A stretch of 64,000 bases of DNA. Source: Sergeia podlipaevii. Lineage: Eukaryota; Euglenozoa; Kinetoplastea; Trypanosomatida; Trypanosomatidae. Shown here piece by piece: positions 28,404-38,097 of the stretch. Made by a program: the position numbers and the translations under genes. The DNA lies in NCBI GenBank assembly GCA_030849805.1, contig JASANZ010002225.1:1-64000 (forward strand), given 5' to 3'. Each line of letters begins with the position of its first letter. Position 1 is the first letter of the stretch. Under the pieces are notes generated by a model. The model saw nothing but the letters and a program-made list of their open reading frames with translations. It was not told the origin of the DNA and made no database searches.

Positions 28404-30230
28404 ATGACGACGTCTCAGCCACGCGCGGAGCCACGGCGCAGAGCTGCGATGCCGCCCTCTCCAACAGCCACCTCCTCTTCGGCCCGATCTACTGACTCCG
28501 GAAGTGCCTCCTCCGTGACATTATGCGGCCGTCTTCACGGGGTCGACGGCCAAGTGGATGCCAACCTCAACAATATTCTCGCCCAGCTGCCGAGTTCACC
28601 CAAGGAGCTACTGCAGCGACTTGAGCGGCAACGTGACGAGATACGCCTCCTGCAAGAAGAGAACGTCAGATTGAAATCACGAGAGGTGGAGGTGTCAGCA
28701 CTCACTTTGCGTTTACAGCAACAGTTTAGCGCTACTCAAGCGCAGATTGACACGTTGAAGACGCAGATACAGCTCCAGTTGGCGAACCCAATCACAGACG
28801 ACGAGTACACTGCAATTGAAAGCCTCCCAGAAGCGAAGAGGGACTTACTTGACACTATAAAAATTAGCATTTACCGTCAAATCGGTTCCTTGCGAGCGAG
28901 CAGTCAGGCCGCTACACGCCGGGCAGCAGAGCTCAGTGCGACAGTCTCGAAGCTCACAGACAAGCAGAAAGATCTCCAGCTAGCCACGAGTGACGCACTG
29001 GCGGCACGCGAGAGTGAGCGAGAGGCGCACCAGCGGCACCAGCGCGAGCAGCAGAAGCAGAACGCACGCGTGCTTGAGCTAGAGGCAACCGTGAGAGATT
29101 TGGAAGGGAAGTTGCGCGGTATCTACGTGGATCAGGAAGCATTCCTCACGGCGAAGCTCCACGCCCAAATAAAAGCGGAGGAGGTGGCGCGCCTTGGGGT
29201 ACGTCTCAACGAAGCTGAAGTGGATGTAGAGCGCTACAAAGCTGGTGCAGAGTGCTGCGAGCAGAAACTGGACATCCTGAAATCGGAGTACTATGAGCTG
29301 AAGCTTAAGCATACTCAGCGGTGCTTAGAACTGGAGACAGCGTTAAAGGCTTCCGAAGAAAAACTCAAGATGTACGGCGATCTAGAGCTGGAATCGGAAC
29401 TATTTGTTTCTAATCTTGCGCAGAGTTCTGAGCGTGGTGGTGCGGGATCGTTAAGTCTTCTGGAGAATGGTGACACGAACACAGCAGGAGCTGCGCTTGC
29501 TGGTGTGTCAGCATACGAGAGCTTCGCTGCTCTTCCGCGGTCACGAAAAATGGCGCACACACTCGTAGTAACAAAACGCTGCTTGCAGCTGGAGAACCGC
29601 CTTGCTGCACTGCACCACGACGTGGAGTTTAAAGACCGTCAGATGTGCAGATTGCAGGCATCGTTGAGTGCTGCAAGGGACGCTCTCAACAACGTCAACA
29701 GCCCCTATATACTAGTGGAGAAAACAGTGGAGCGGCTAACTGAGGAGAACGACGCTCTCAAGGAAAGGGCGAGGACGCTGGAGGAAGATAACAAGGCACT
29801 CAGGGGTCAACTGTGCCAGCGGACGGCAGACATTAGCGTTCTTTGTAAGCACCGCGGAGAGTTGCTGCGTATGAAGCAGCTGCTGAGGAAACTGGGCTAT
29901 GCTGAGGCGACTGCCACTGTGGAGGCGGCTATCTACAGTGGTGGTGGGGCTGTTTCTGAGGTGCAACAACAGTCAGAAATAGAAAGAGATGAAGCGACGC
30001 ACAGTGGAGCACCGAAAATGCGTAGAAGCCCGATACCTAGTGGCGTGAACACAAGTATTGACGTTCGAGGCAGCTCCGTCGCCGGTAGTCCACCGCGGTT
30101 GCATAGTGCAGCACGCACTCAACCAATGTCGCGCTCTAGCGGCGATTCCCGGGATGTGGACAGCACCAACGATTTTGATTTACCCGAGGGTGCTGCTGTG
30201 TGCCCAGGGAAGATTCAATTTACCTCATAA
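28404..30230 (+). CDS. Coiled-coil protein, PIBF1/CEP90-like
   Basis: 608 residues from the ATG at 28404, set by the acceptor at 28324. A Ser/Pro-rich head (1-50) leads into near-continuous coiled coil (about 70-530) and a disordered tail. Features like PIBF1 (CEP90) are a helix-breaking block around 'LPEAKRDLLDTIKISIYRQI' (about 137-156) and, near the C-terminal end of the coiled coil, 'NSPYILVEKTVERL' followed about 40 residues later by 'HRGELLRMKQLLRKL'. The latter corresponds to the human HREEL-x-MKQIL-x-KM block. PIBF1/CEP90 sits at centriolar satellites and distal appendages and is needed for ciliogenesis; a trypanosomatid relative would be expected at the basal body. The family call comes from recalled motifs and should be tested by profile search. 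Confidence 0.6.
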   Translation: MTTSQPRAEPRRRAAMPPSPTATSSSARSTDSGSASSVTLCGRLHGVDGQVDANLNNILAQLPSSPKELLQRLERQRDEIRLLQEENVRLKSREVEVSALTLRLQQQFSATQAQIDTLKTQIQLQLANPITDDEYTAIESLPEAKRDLLDTIKISIYRQIGSLRASSQAATRRAAELSATVSKLTDKQKDLQLATSDALAARESEREAHQRHQREQQKQNARVLELEATVRDLEGKLRGIYVDQEAFLTAKLHAQIKAEEVARLGVRLNEAEVDVERYKAGAECCEQKLDILKSEYYELKLKHTQRCLELETALKASEEKLKMYGDLELESELFVSNLAQSSERGGAGSLSLLENGDTNTAGAALAGVSAYESFAALPRSRKMAHTLVVTKRCLQLENRLAALHHDVEFKDRQMCRLQASLSAARDALNNVNSPYILVEKTVERLTEENDALKERARTLEEDNKALRGQLCQRTADISVLCKHRGELLRMKQLLRKLGYAEATATVEAAIYSGGGAVSEVQQQSEIERDEATHSGAPKMRRSPIPSGVNTSIDVRGSSVAGSPPRLHSAARTQPMSRSSGDSRDVDSTNDFDLPEGAAVCPGKIQFTS

Positions 30231-31006
30231 ATGTGCTCTTACGCAACCCCAAAGTGCGATAACTTGAAGACATTTTAGAGGGGACATATGGTAGGAAGGG
30301 CGGCATTGTAGTGGCTGATCTCGTCTTGCGCTTCGTATTGCATATTGTGCTGATATGTTTCATTGTTTTTTTTTCTTAACTTGTTTTTATTCACCTGTAC
30401 TGATGTTAGTGATACATGTTTGTGGTGTAGTCGTTTTGCGCTCATAGCAGTATGCACAAATATATATATATATATATATTTGAGAGGGCAGAAAGGAAAT
30501 GCTGGTAGTTATGCAATGGAGGAGGGGCTTATTTGTATTTATATTTCATAGAACGCAAGAAGGGAGTCTTCAGCCATATAGTTGTTATTTTTTTTTTTTG
30601 AGAGAGGGAAAAAAATAATAATTACGGAGTGATGAATATTATGTGAGGCTCTTCAGAAAACAAATTAAATGTAGTTCGTGATTTATTTCTCATGTATAAA
30701 ACATGGGGACAATTTTGTACTTACTCTTAAAAAATTTGCGTTGCGGAATTTCCTTTCTATTTTTTTTTTTTCATTTTGTTTCTCCTTTTGAGATTGTATT
30801 TTGGAACATTAGGTCCTTTGCTTGGCTACTCATATTTTTATCGCATTTTAGATTTGAAGAAGTGGCATTTCACAGACTGCGGTGTGAGTTTTGTTTGTAC
30901 GTTTAACAGAACATCATCTACTCTCACACACATACATTGCATTTTTTTTTCCACTATTCACTCTCTACGTTTGTCATATATTTGGTATCGACAAAAAATT
31001 TTATCT
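30231..31006. other. Intergenic region with TA microsatellite
   Basis: No gene is seen. TA repeat at 30461-30479, T-run at 30589-30599 and T/C-rich tracts at 30757-30790 and 30940-30960. The in-frame TTG-initiated extension of the next gene (from 30776) runs through T-rich spacer and is rejected. Confidence 0.5.
30461..30479. repeat. (TA)n microsatellite
   Basis: A 19-base TA repeat about 230 bases after the stop codon of the PIBF1-like gene. Confidence 0.9.
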
Positions 31007-31915
31007 ATGAACAAGTCGTCATCATGGATTCATAGCCGCTCCGCGCTGGTGCCGGCTCACCCCTACACCCCCTCCACGATTTTTATGAAGCGTTTCCGTG
31101 AGAACACCAGCACTATTGCTATCACGGTGGGTTTTCTTCTGCCTACACTCACTACCGCCAATACCCAACTAGAGGAGAAGGTAGTGAAGGCAGAGGACGT
31201 CCCTCTAGATGAACTGCTTTGCATCTTTGGTAACGCGGCCAAGAAGGCTGCGACGTCCTACTGCGATCGTCTGGCCCGTGTTGGGTGCCAGACCTCCATG
31301 GCGGCGCTGCTCATTGCCTCCAAGAACGCGTACGCAAACAGCATCGTGTACCTCTGGGATCTATACCCACGTCTGCATCAGCGCTATATTGGACAGCTCT
31401 TCAGCCTCTTTCATATTCCTCTTTTCTTCTCAACCTTATTTGGCCCTCTCCCTACCGAAGTGGATGTCGCCTACTTACAACTGAACGCCTCACCTGTGGC
31501 GGCTCTGGAGGACTCGCTGAAGCGCCAGTCTGTGGTACTGGTCGCGGACATTGTGGTTGACATGGCTCACATCTTGTCCGATAAGCATGTGAAGAACCGC
31601 GCGGAGACGATTTTGTATCAGGTGACATCGCGCGCCACTGGTACGGTATGCTGCGCCATTGGCGCTGCTGTCGGCCGCGGCGTGTATGGCGAGCGCGGCG
31701 AGTACTGGGGTGAGTTCGTGGGCACGTTTTTTGCCCCCTTTGCGTCTGCGCAGCTGTGCGCCACTCTGATGCGTCTTCGCTCACAGCGTAAGGACCGCAG
31801 CAGCAGCAGCGGCGGCCGTCATCACCGTTCTCGCAGGGACAGTGATGCGCCGAACTCGCGTCGGTCTTCTGTAGTAGATGGCCCTGCCACTGCCGCTGCT
31901 CCTGCCCCGGCTTAG
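31007..31915 (+). CDS. Conserved-looking membrane or mitochondrial protein, unknown function
   Basis: 302 residues from the ATG at 31007. The first 35 residues are Ser/Arg/His-rich without Asp or Glu until about residue 30, compatible with a mitochondrial presequence. A hydrophobic stretch (about 36-52) follows, and other apolar helices lie near 127-145, 165-182 and 205-240. The last contains small-residue spacing (GAAVGRGVYGERG) like a helix-packing or glycine-zipper segment. The C-terminus is Arg/Ser-rich and then Ala/Pro-rich. I recognise no family. The even quality of residues 40-265 suggests a folded conserved core and a disordered tail. Confidence 0.7.
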   Translation: MNKSSSWIHSRSALVPAHPYTPSTIFMKRFRENTSTIAITVGFLLPTLTTANTQLEEKVVKAEDVPLDELLCIFGNAAKKAATSYCDRLARVGCQTSMAALLIASKNAYANSIVYLWDLYPRLHQRYIGQLFSLFHIPLFFSTLFGPLPTEVDVAYLQLNASPVAALEDSLKRQSVVLVADIVVDMAHILSDKHVKNRAETILYQVTSRATGTVCCAIGAAVGRGVYGERGEYWGEFVGTFFAPFASAQLCATLMRLRSQRKDRSSSSGGRHHRSRRDSDAPNSRRSSVVDGPATAAAPAPA

Positions 31916-32753
31916 CGTAAGGTTTCGATATTGTTATTGCTTCCTCTCATTTTTAATAAAAAGCATTGGAAGATTTGAACGTTGTTAAGTACTAGATGCG
32001 TATAGCTGGCACATGTCACGCTACAGTTTGATGATCGTGATGATTGCACCATATGAACACTTTTCTTCTGACTCTGCATGCGTGTGTGTGTGTGTGTGTG
32101 TGTCAGTCTATGTATCTGTTTTTGTATTGAGTGAGGAAGGAGGTACATATTGACTGCTACCGCGGGAATATTTTTTGTCTTCTGTAGATAGCTGGTATAG
32201 GTGTGACAATAGCTCGTAGACGTTGTTGCTGTTGTTTCAAGATAGCCTGACTATATTTGCAATTTAAGTGACTCAGCGCTATGCTTATGAAGTCAATAGA
32301 GGTGAGACGTTGGTATTGTTGAAGAAAAAAAAAAAAGAAAAAAAAATAATAGAGAAAGCAGTTTTGTAGTGTTAATATGAATGACCGCTTTGAAAATATG
32401 CACGTGTGTATCTATGTATACGCGAGTATTCACAGAGAGTGGATATCGACCGAATGTCGCAGCTTTAAAAAGTCATGTTTGCTGATACCTGATAAATCGG
32501 GCCCCCCCCCACCTTTGCAAAGGTACTCAATGCATTTAATTAAATGATCATATTTTTTTTTCTTGTATATCACTTGCAAAATAATCTCTGTTTTTACATT
32601 AGGTGACCACACCAGTAGTGCGTCTCTGATATACATTCCGTTTGAGGATAAGGTATTAATTTTATAATTTCCTTTCATTAACTCTCTCTCTCTCTATATA
32701 TATATATTCCACGTGTGGAAACCACAGTGCCTCTTACCACCTCCCGTGCCGCG
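31916..32753. other. Intergenic region
   Basis: No gene is seen. Contains a GT repeat (32082-32103), a C-run (32502-32511), A-runs at 32323-32347 and adjoining CT and TA repeats (32682-32707). The next start codon follows 46 bases after the TA repeat. Confidence 0.5.
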
Positions 32754-34676
32754 ATGGAGTTAGTGGGTGCGTATAGCGCAACACATGGCACCGCTGCTGC
32801 TGCGGTGATAGTGCCGCCAATTCGAGGGTTTCCTGGAGCCCAGTTTAACATAGAAAACAATGGCGATGAGGGCCAGGATATCCATGAGACAGCGGTTGTA
32901 CGAGGTGGTATCCCTCCTCTACAACGCGGCGACAACTGTCGTATAGGTGTGCTGAAATCTCCCCTGTATACCGAGGTGCTAGGATCCGCTCTACAGCTGC
33001 AGCAGCGGCGTCAAAGTCTCCCCTCACGCGGCGCCTTTTCTCAGCTTCTTACGCCCGCGCGTGTAGGGACGCGTGAGCGTTCTGCGCCGTCGAATAAAGA
33101 GAAGTCCCAGACACGTAATATACCTGAGGGCAACTCTCCGACGGCAGCAGCAGAGGAAGAGTATGACACCTCGCTACGTCTTAGCGCCTCTCCACATGCA
33201 TCTGCAAATCCACCTTGTCACGCCACCTCGGTGGAACGTATGTCACCTTATTGTGCTTCATTCAGCAACACTAGCAGAGGTACTGAAGGCCTAGCAGCTA
33301 CAGGCCTGTCAAATGTGAATGTCACAGCACTATCATCTAATTCTTTCAGGCGGTTACACCCAACAACACTCCCGAAAGGCTTTAGCGCATACGTAGAAGA
33401 AGGACGGCGGAGGCGTGTTCAGATGCAGGAGCGTGCGGGAGCGGAGCAAGCGGGGGAGGGACGCTTTTGTAGGCCATCAGTATCTCGCCGGGCTCGCATG
33501 CTGAGGCGACGCAACGAGCTCTTGTCTTTGCAAGAAGGGACTGTTGAAAGGCCTAAAGGGCCGCAAAGCGTTGCGTTTAACATAGACAATTTGCCTAGGA
33601 GTCATGTGGAGGCAAGCGAGGCTACCTCTGCTTCTGTATTTCGTCGTTGGGTACAGCAGCGTGTTGCTGCACACCCCGCAAAGATACAGTGCGCTTCGAG
33701 AGATGGAAGTGTCGAACGCTCACTCATGATGAAGGCTGTGGACAAGGCCATTGCAGAGAGGGTGGCCAAGATGGAGGAGGTTGAGGTGCTGCACCACAAC
33801 ACCGTCCAGCCAGACTCCGCGGACTGTGAGGGCTCACGACAGTATGAACTTGGCAGTACCGATGTAGTTGCTCTTAGGAAAGGGAAGAGAGGAAGTAGGA
33901 GTCAAGACAGAAGTGATGGCTCTCGTGACTTCCCTACTGAACGAGTCGTCAACTGCGGCCAACGGGAGCAGACATCATTTGATTTACTTCGTGTGCCTCC
34001 ACAGATTCACATTCCGCTTGAGAAGAGTGAACTGAGAGATGTGACTGATGAAACTGGCATTGCAGAAGCAGTAGCTGCTACCACGCTGACCAAGCGCTCT
34101 GCCTCTGGTGGAATCACGACAAAAACGAAACCAAACGTGGTGCCGAGTAAGCCTCAAGAGGATTCTATAGCGCAGCAAGTTGCTCCTCAACCGCTGCAAC
34201 ATAACGGCAAAAAGCAACATTCCCTCACGAGTGTAGCTGCGACACTGCCGGGTCACAGAGTGGATCCTCTGGACATCCCAAGTGGCGCCTTCTCCAAGCG
34301 CTCAGCTTTAAAGGCAAAGAAGAAGCAGCAGCAAAACGTACCTTCCATGGACGTGAGTGCTGCACATGCGAAGGGTTTGGGTGCTTCATTAAAGAACAAG
34401 GAGGGTGTGTTGGTGACACCTTTGAAAGTGCGATGGAACGCCGAGAGCCAGAGTCCGCCTCCGCGCATGCCGCGCAGAGATATCCCTGTGCATGCTGCTC
34501 AACCTCAGCATTGTACGGACGGGAGTCTTTGTGAAAGCGGCGTGGTGGTGGTCGGTAGGAATGAAGATGAGGAGGGTTCTCACTTTGACATACAGGCGGA
34601 GGTAGATGCCTTGGAATCGCTACTAGCGCACTGGAGGCAGCTGGAGCGGGACTGCATGGGGCCGAGAGACTGGTGA
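32754..34676 (+). CDS. Basic low-complexity protein, unknown function
   Basis: 640 residues from the ATG at 32754; an in-frame GTG 13 codons upstream is not used. The protein is polar, Arg/Ser/Gln-rich and mostly disordered, without membrane segments or recognised domains. The best-ordered parts are an Arg-rich helical stretch at about 215-262 (EEGRRRRVQ, RRARMLRRRNELL), a segment near 290-350 with FRRWVQQRV and a predicted helix, and a short C-terminal helix (ALESLLAHWRQLERD). The Arg-rich helices could bind microtubules or nucleic acid. This is speculation. The frame is long and codon use is coding-like, so the gene itself is secure. Confidence 0.75.
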   Translation: MELVGAYSATHGTAAAAVIVPPIRGFPGAQFNIENNGDEGQDIHETAVVRGGIPPLQRGDNCRIGVLKSPLYTEVLGSALQLQQRRQSLPSRGAFSQLLTPARVGTRERSAPSNKEKSQTRNIPEGNSPTAAAEEEYDTSLRLSASPHASANPPCHATSVERMSPYCASFSNTSRGTEGLAATGLSNVNVTALSSNSFRRLHPTTLPKGFSAYVEEGRRRRVQMQERAGAEQAGEGRFCRPSVSRRARMLRRRNELLSLQEGTVERPKGPQSVAFNIDNLPRSHVEASEATSASVFRRWVQQRVAAHPAKIQCASRDGSVERSLMMKAVDKAIAERVAKMEEVEVLHHNTVQPDSADCEGSRQYELGSTDVVALRKGKRGSRSQDRSDGSRDFPTERVVNCGQREQTSFDLLRVPPQIHIPLEKSELRDVTDETGIAEAVAATTLTKRSASGGITTKTKPNVVPSKPQEDSIAQQVAPQPLQHNGKKQHSLTSVAATLPGHRVDPLDIPSGAFSKRSALKAKKKQQQNVPSMDVSAAHAKGLGASLKNKEGVLVTPLKVRWNAESQSPPPRMPRRDIPVHAAQPQHCTDGSLCESGVVVVGRNEDEEGSHFDIQAEVDALESLLAHWRQLERDCMGPRDW

Positions 34677-35075
34677 CGTTAAATTTTTACATCTACGTAG
34701 ATCGCCCGCATGCGGGATGCATTTGTTGTATATTTATCATTTTACTTTGTGATTGCACTAATTTTTTTAAAAAACCTGTAAATTGTACAATTATTTGTGA
34801 GTAAGAAATAAAAATTGTCACCTCAACACGCCTAGCTGCTTTTTTTTTTTTTTGAAGCAGATGGTTTAAGCTGTAGGTATGCCTTGATAGAAAGTGTGAG
34901 CGGAAGCACAATGAGCTTCTCTCAGTGGCTGAAAAAAAAAATGTGTTTATGGAAGTGGAATGTGATTAGCTCTTGCTTATTTTTTTTTTTTGCTTCTTTC
35001 TTTTCATGTTATTGTAGGTTCATTATTATTACTATTGTTGTATCACATTTAGCGACTGCTTGCGTTGTGTCTGTT
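34677..35075. other. Intergenic region; splice acceptor for the PIG-X-like gene
   Basis: No gene is seen. A T-rich tract (34978-35010) is followed by AG at 35016-35017, and there is no ATG from there to 35076. This supports starting the next protein at its signal peptide and not at the upstream in-frame ATG at 34911. Confidence 0.6.
34978..35017 (+). promoter_or_regulatory. Candidate spliced-leader trans-splice acceptor
   Basis: A T/C-rich tract ends in tgtag at 35017. The first ATG after it is 35076, the signal-peptide start of the PIG-X-like protein. Confidence 0.55.
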
Positions 35076-35846
35076 ATGAGGGCCAAGGGCGTACTATTGC
35101 TGACGCTGGTGGCGCTGTGCCTCGCGCTTCCTATTCTGGGGAGTGCTGACGATGGTGACGTCTCCTGCGGCGTCGGGATCCATCCTGTGTGGCGTTTCAT
35201 TGGCCGTGGATTCCACATGCAGCTTGCGCTTGACTTTTCATTGAAGGCGGATAGTATGGATATCTCCTTTGACTTGCCACGCGCCTTTTTTCTCGATGCA
35301 GCGGAGGCGGAGCAGCAGTACTTTATCGAGGAGGTTCGCCGCGACATTGGCGAAATCGCCTCTAACACGGAAAGTGAAGAGAGGATCGATAGGACATCGT
35401 ACTACGCGCCGTTGGAGATCAAGTCACAGTATTTCTTTGACATTGAGGCTCCTGTATTTCGTATCAACTACACCAACAACGCAGTAGTGCTCTCCATTAG
35501 CAAAAAGAAAGACACGGATGACAGCACAGTGATGGCCAACTCCATCGCACGCCTTACATTTCCTATTCACGCGCGCTACGAAGAGCTCAATACGAAGCTT
35601 CCCTTCTCTGTTCTCTCGTTGATAAGAGGAGAGGACGCCTACGTGCGCCGCTGTCTCGGCTCCGTCTCTTACAACTGGGCATCGGAGAAGTGCGGCGACG
35701 GATCTTTATCGACTTCGAGCTCCAGCGATGACGATCACTGCGTGAATATCCCTGTTGGCCTTCTGAATGACCTTTCGTTTGTCTACCACGCACTCATGAC
35801 TCTACTTGTGATTGGCGCCTTTATCGTCGTTATCTCCATTCGATAA
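35076..35846 (+). CDS. GPI mannosyltransferase I accessory subunit, PIG-X/PBN1-like
   Basis: 256 residues. A signal peptide (about 1-24, MRAKG then an Ala/Leu core) leads into a lumenal domain. A C-terminal membrane helix (about 234-254, LLVIGAFIVVISI) ends with a short cytosolic tail. The lumenal part shows PIG-X-type landmarks in order: LDFSLKADSMDISFDLPRAF with an F-x-D end ('LPRAFFLD'), 'DIEAPVF', and 'FPIHARYEELN', matching the P-x-H-x-RY block. PIG-X/Pbn1 stabilises PIG-M (GPI14), which adds the first mannose to the GPI anchor in the ER. Trypanosomatid surface coats depend on GPI anchors. Lengths and topology also fit the family. Confidence is good but rests on recalled motifs. Confidence 0.72.
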   Translation: MRAKGVLLLTLVALCLALPILGSADDGDVSCGVGIHPVWRFIGRGFHMQLALDFSLKADSMDISFDLPRAFFLDAAEAEQQYFIEEVRRDIGEIASNTESEERIDRTSYYAPLEIKSQYFFDIEAPVFRINYTNNAVVLSISKKKDTDDSTVMANSIARLTFPIHARYEELNTKLPFSVLSLIRGEDAYVRRCLGSVSYNWASEKCGDGSLSTSSSSDDDHCVNIPVGLLNDLSFVYHALMTLLVIGAFIVVISIR

Positions 35847-36498
35847 GTGGTTGGACGTTCCCCTCCCCCCCCCCCGCATTACGTATACATAAAGGCAATA
35901 TTTATGATGGAGAAGAAGGGATAACGGCTGTGCGTACGCTTGACTATTTTGCTGTGTAGTTTTGTGTGAGCCTGAGTGCGTGTGAGGACGGAGGTGCAGT
36001 GGTGATTGTTTGTTCTTCGTTTCAGATGAGGAGGGATTTTTCTTATTGACATCAAAGTATATATACATATATATGTTTCAAGTGCTGCGGTTATGCCCGT
36101 TCAATATTGATTGAAAAATTGCTAAGGCGACACAAACACACGGCTGCATCAAGTTTTCTTTGTATATTTTTTTTATGGTTTTCTGGGAGTACACGATTTA
36201 TGAAAGAATGTATTGCATTTTTTTTATCCATTTTCTTTTATTTAATTTCTAGCAGCTATATTGCACACATATATCTCTGTATCTTCCATTTTGTTTTATC
36301 GTGGTCACTCTTGACAAAGCATTCCTACGCACAGCTGACCTCAGCAGTAATTACACGGCAAGCAAGAGATTAATATATATACCCAAGGCAACACAAAAAA
36401 ATAGGATCGATATCTTACGAGCACTCAACCTGTGGGTTTAGTACTTGTGACTCCATTTTTTAAAAATTACTTCTTTCAACGTTTTAAGGGAAGAAGAG
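35847..36498. other. Intergenic region
   Basis: No gene is seen. A C-run lies at 35862-35875 directly after the PIG-X-like stop codon, and TA-rich stretches at 36058-36076. T-rich tracts at 36160-36260 are the likely processing signals. Confidence 0.5.
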
Positions 36499-37551
36499 AT
36501 GTTCACTTCTTCAGTGAAGGCCGAGGTCCCGCTGGGGCATTACATACCTTCTCTTATGCACAACAACCTTTCCTATGCTGGAGGCGATAGAGTTGTGTGG
36601 GTGAGTGGTGTGGCCCTTCTAGCAATGGGCACTGAGACCCGCTCGGTATCGGAAGTCAGCGTGGGGGCCACGTCTAGTGGTGTGGTGCATAGCATGCGTG
36701 TGGCCACGTTACCAGCGGCGAATTCTCATTTTTCTCTAGTAACTTCCAAGGAGGAGTCTCGCTTGTTCTTTGACAATATTTGTCTAGGCACGATTTCACA
36801 TACTGCTACCCCTACGGTGGGTCATGGCACGTGTGGCACTGTCAGCGTTTCTCCATCTACTGTCCCGCTGCAGGTGCACGTGATGTGCGGCACTAGCGGT
36901 GGTGTCGTCCAATTCTTTTCGAAATCTCTGACTTCTCTTCCGCCACCTAAACTGTCTGGGGGAGTGTCTTCCTCTTCGTCTCTTTCTGCGTCTTTGCATC
37001 CAGGCGAGGCACTGGTGCCACTATCATCTATCTCCGCGCACCAATCGCATGCCGTGACAGCGATGGATCTGTACGCCGCTCCGCAGCCAGGCCAGACGCT
37101 TCTCGCTGCTTCTGGAGACTCGAGCGGAGCAGTGGTACTGTGGTCAGCAGATCGTGTCCCTTATGCAGTCATCCCCACTGCGGACGCTACCGACTGTGTC
37201 ACTGCTGTGCGTTTGATATGCCAGGGGACGTATGTGGCCGTGGCGTATGGCTGCGGGAAGGTACGACTGTACACGAGCGCGGGAGAGCTCAAGGTGGAGC
37301 TTTGTGCACATTCGCGATGGATCAACGCAATGGACTACTGCAATGATCGTGCACTGCTGGCAACCGCCTCTGAGGATGGCACGGTACAAGTGTTTTATAT
37401 TGTGAAAGCTCCTTCCTTAGTAGTTCAACGGTGCTGCCAGATTGATTCTTTACCGGGAGTGCCAACAGGTGTGTGCTTTGGAGACCGCGGGGCGTCAGTG
37501 GCTGTGGCGTGCTATGACTCGACTATACTCCGCACCTTTACACTGGCTTAG
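36499..37551 (+). CDS. WD40-repeat protein, WDR54-like
   Basis: 350 residues. One WD40 propeller without other domains. The N-terminus has 'HNNLSY' and 'SGVVHSM' segments, then blades with 'GTSGGVVQFF', 'DSSGAVVLW', 'AYGCGKVRLYTSAGELKVEL', 'HSRWINAMDY', 'SEDGTVQVFYI' and a final 'ACYDSTILRTF'. The order and short length match human WDR54 (about 334 residues), including the N-terminal NNLS and the terminal GYD-x-x-x-IRRF-like block. WDR54 is poorly characterised. A cilium-linked role is sometimes suggested from its occurrence. The WD40 fold is firm, the WDR54 orthology probable. Confidence 0.75.
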   Translation: MFTSSVKAEVPLGHYIPSLMHNNLSYAGGDRVVWVSGVALLAMGTETRSVSEVSVGATSSGVVHSMRVATLPAANSHFSLVTSKEESRLFFDNICLGTISHTATPTVGHGTCGTVSVSPSTVPLQVHVMCGTSGGVVQFFSKSLTSLPPPKLSGGVSSSSSLSASLHPGEALVPLSSISAHQSHAVTAMDLYAAPQPGQTLLAASGDSSGAVVLWSADRVPYAVIPTADATDCVTAVRLICQGTYVAVAYGCGKVRLYTSAGELKVELCAHSRWINAMDYCNDRALLATASEDGTVQVFYIVKAPSLVVQRCCQIDSLPGVPTGVCFGDRGASVAVACYDSTILRTFTLA

Positions 37552-38097
37552 TGGGGAGGAAGGGATACGTGTGTGACATATTATGTGTGCATGTGTGAGT
37601 TTATATATATATATTGGGGGGTTTTGCGTAACCGAGGAATACGTTGTTGGAGTAGAGACTAAGAATGTAAGCGTACACGAAGAGGAATGTCTGTAGAGAT
37701 CTTTTATTGTTAGGTGAGATTTGCTCGTTCATCGCCAATTTCGTCTTTTGCACGAATGCTGACATGAATTTGCTTTTTTTTTTTGATTGTAGTTTTTTTT
37801 GATTGTATTTTTTTTCTTTTTTTATTCATTATTGTTCAACTGTAATTTTGTGAAGAACAAAGTCCCTCGCATAGAACTGGGTTCACCGTACCATCTATAG
37901 AGAGTGTACAGACGCAAGGGGATTGCCATCCACTTTTTATTATTTTTTTAAAGAAAGTGGGGGGATATCTCTTTATATCACCTCGTTAGGGTTTGCCATT
38001 CTAGCATATCTCGCATTCAGGAGTTGATTTACTTATTTTTATTTTTTGGACACATCTTCCACACAAGCATCAGATTGCAAAAGACAGAACTTGAGCA
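37552..38097. other. Intergenic region
   Basis: No gene is seen. Contains a TA repeat near 37602-37613, a G-run at 37616-37622 and a doubled unit TTTTTTTTGATTGTA at about 37777-37808. T-rich DNA near 37930-37945 and 38030-38048 precedes the next gene. Confidence 0.5.

Noticed and set aside
32037..32071. C-box/D-box-like pair suggesting a snoRNA
   Set aside because: GTGATGA and CTGA are only about 35 bases apart, too short for a C/D snoRNA, and no terminal stem is visible.
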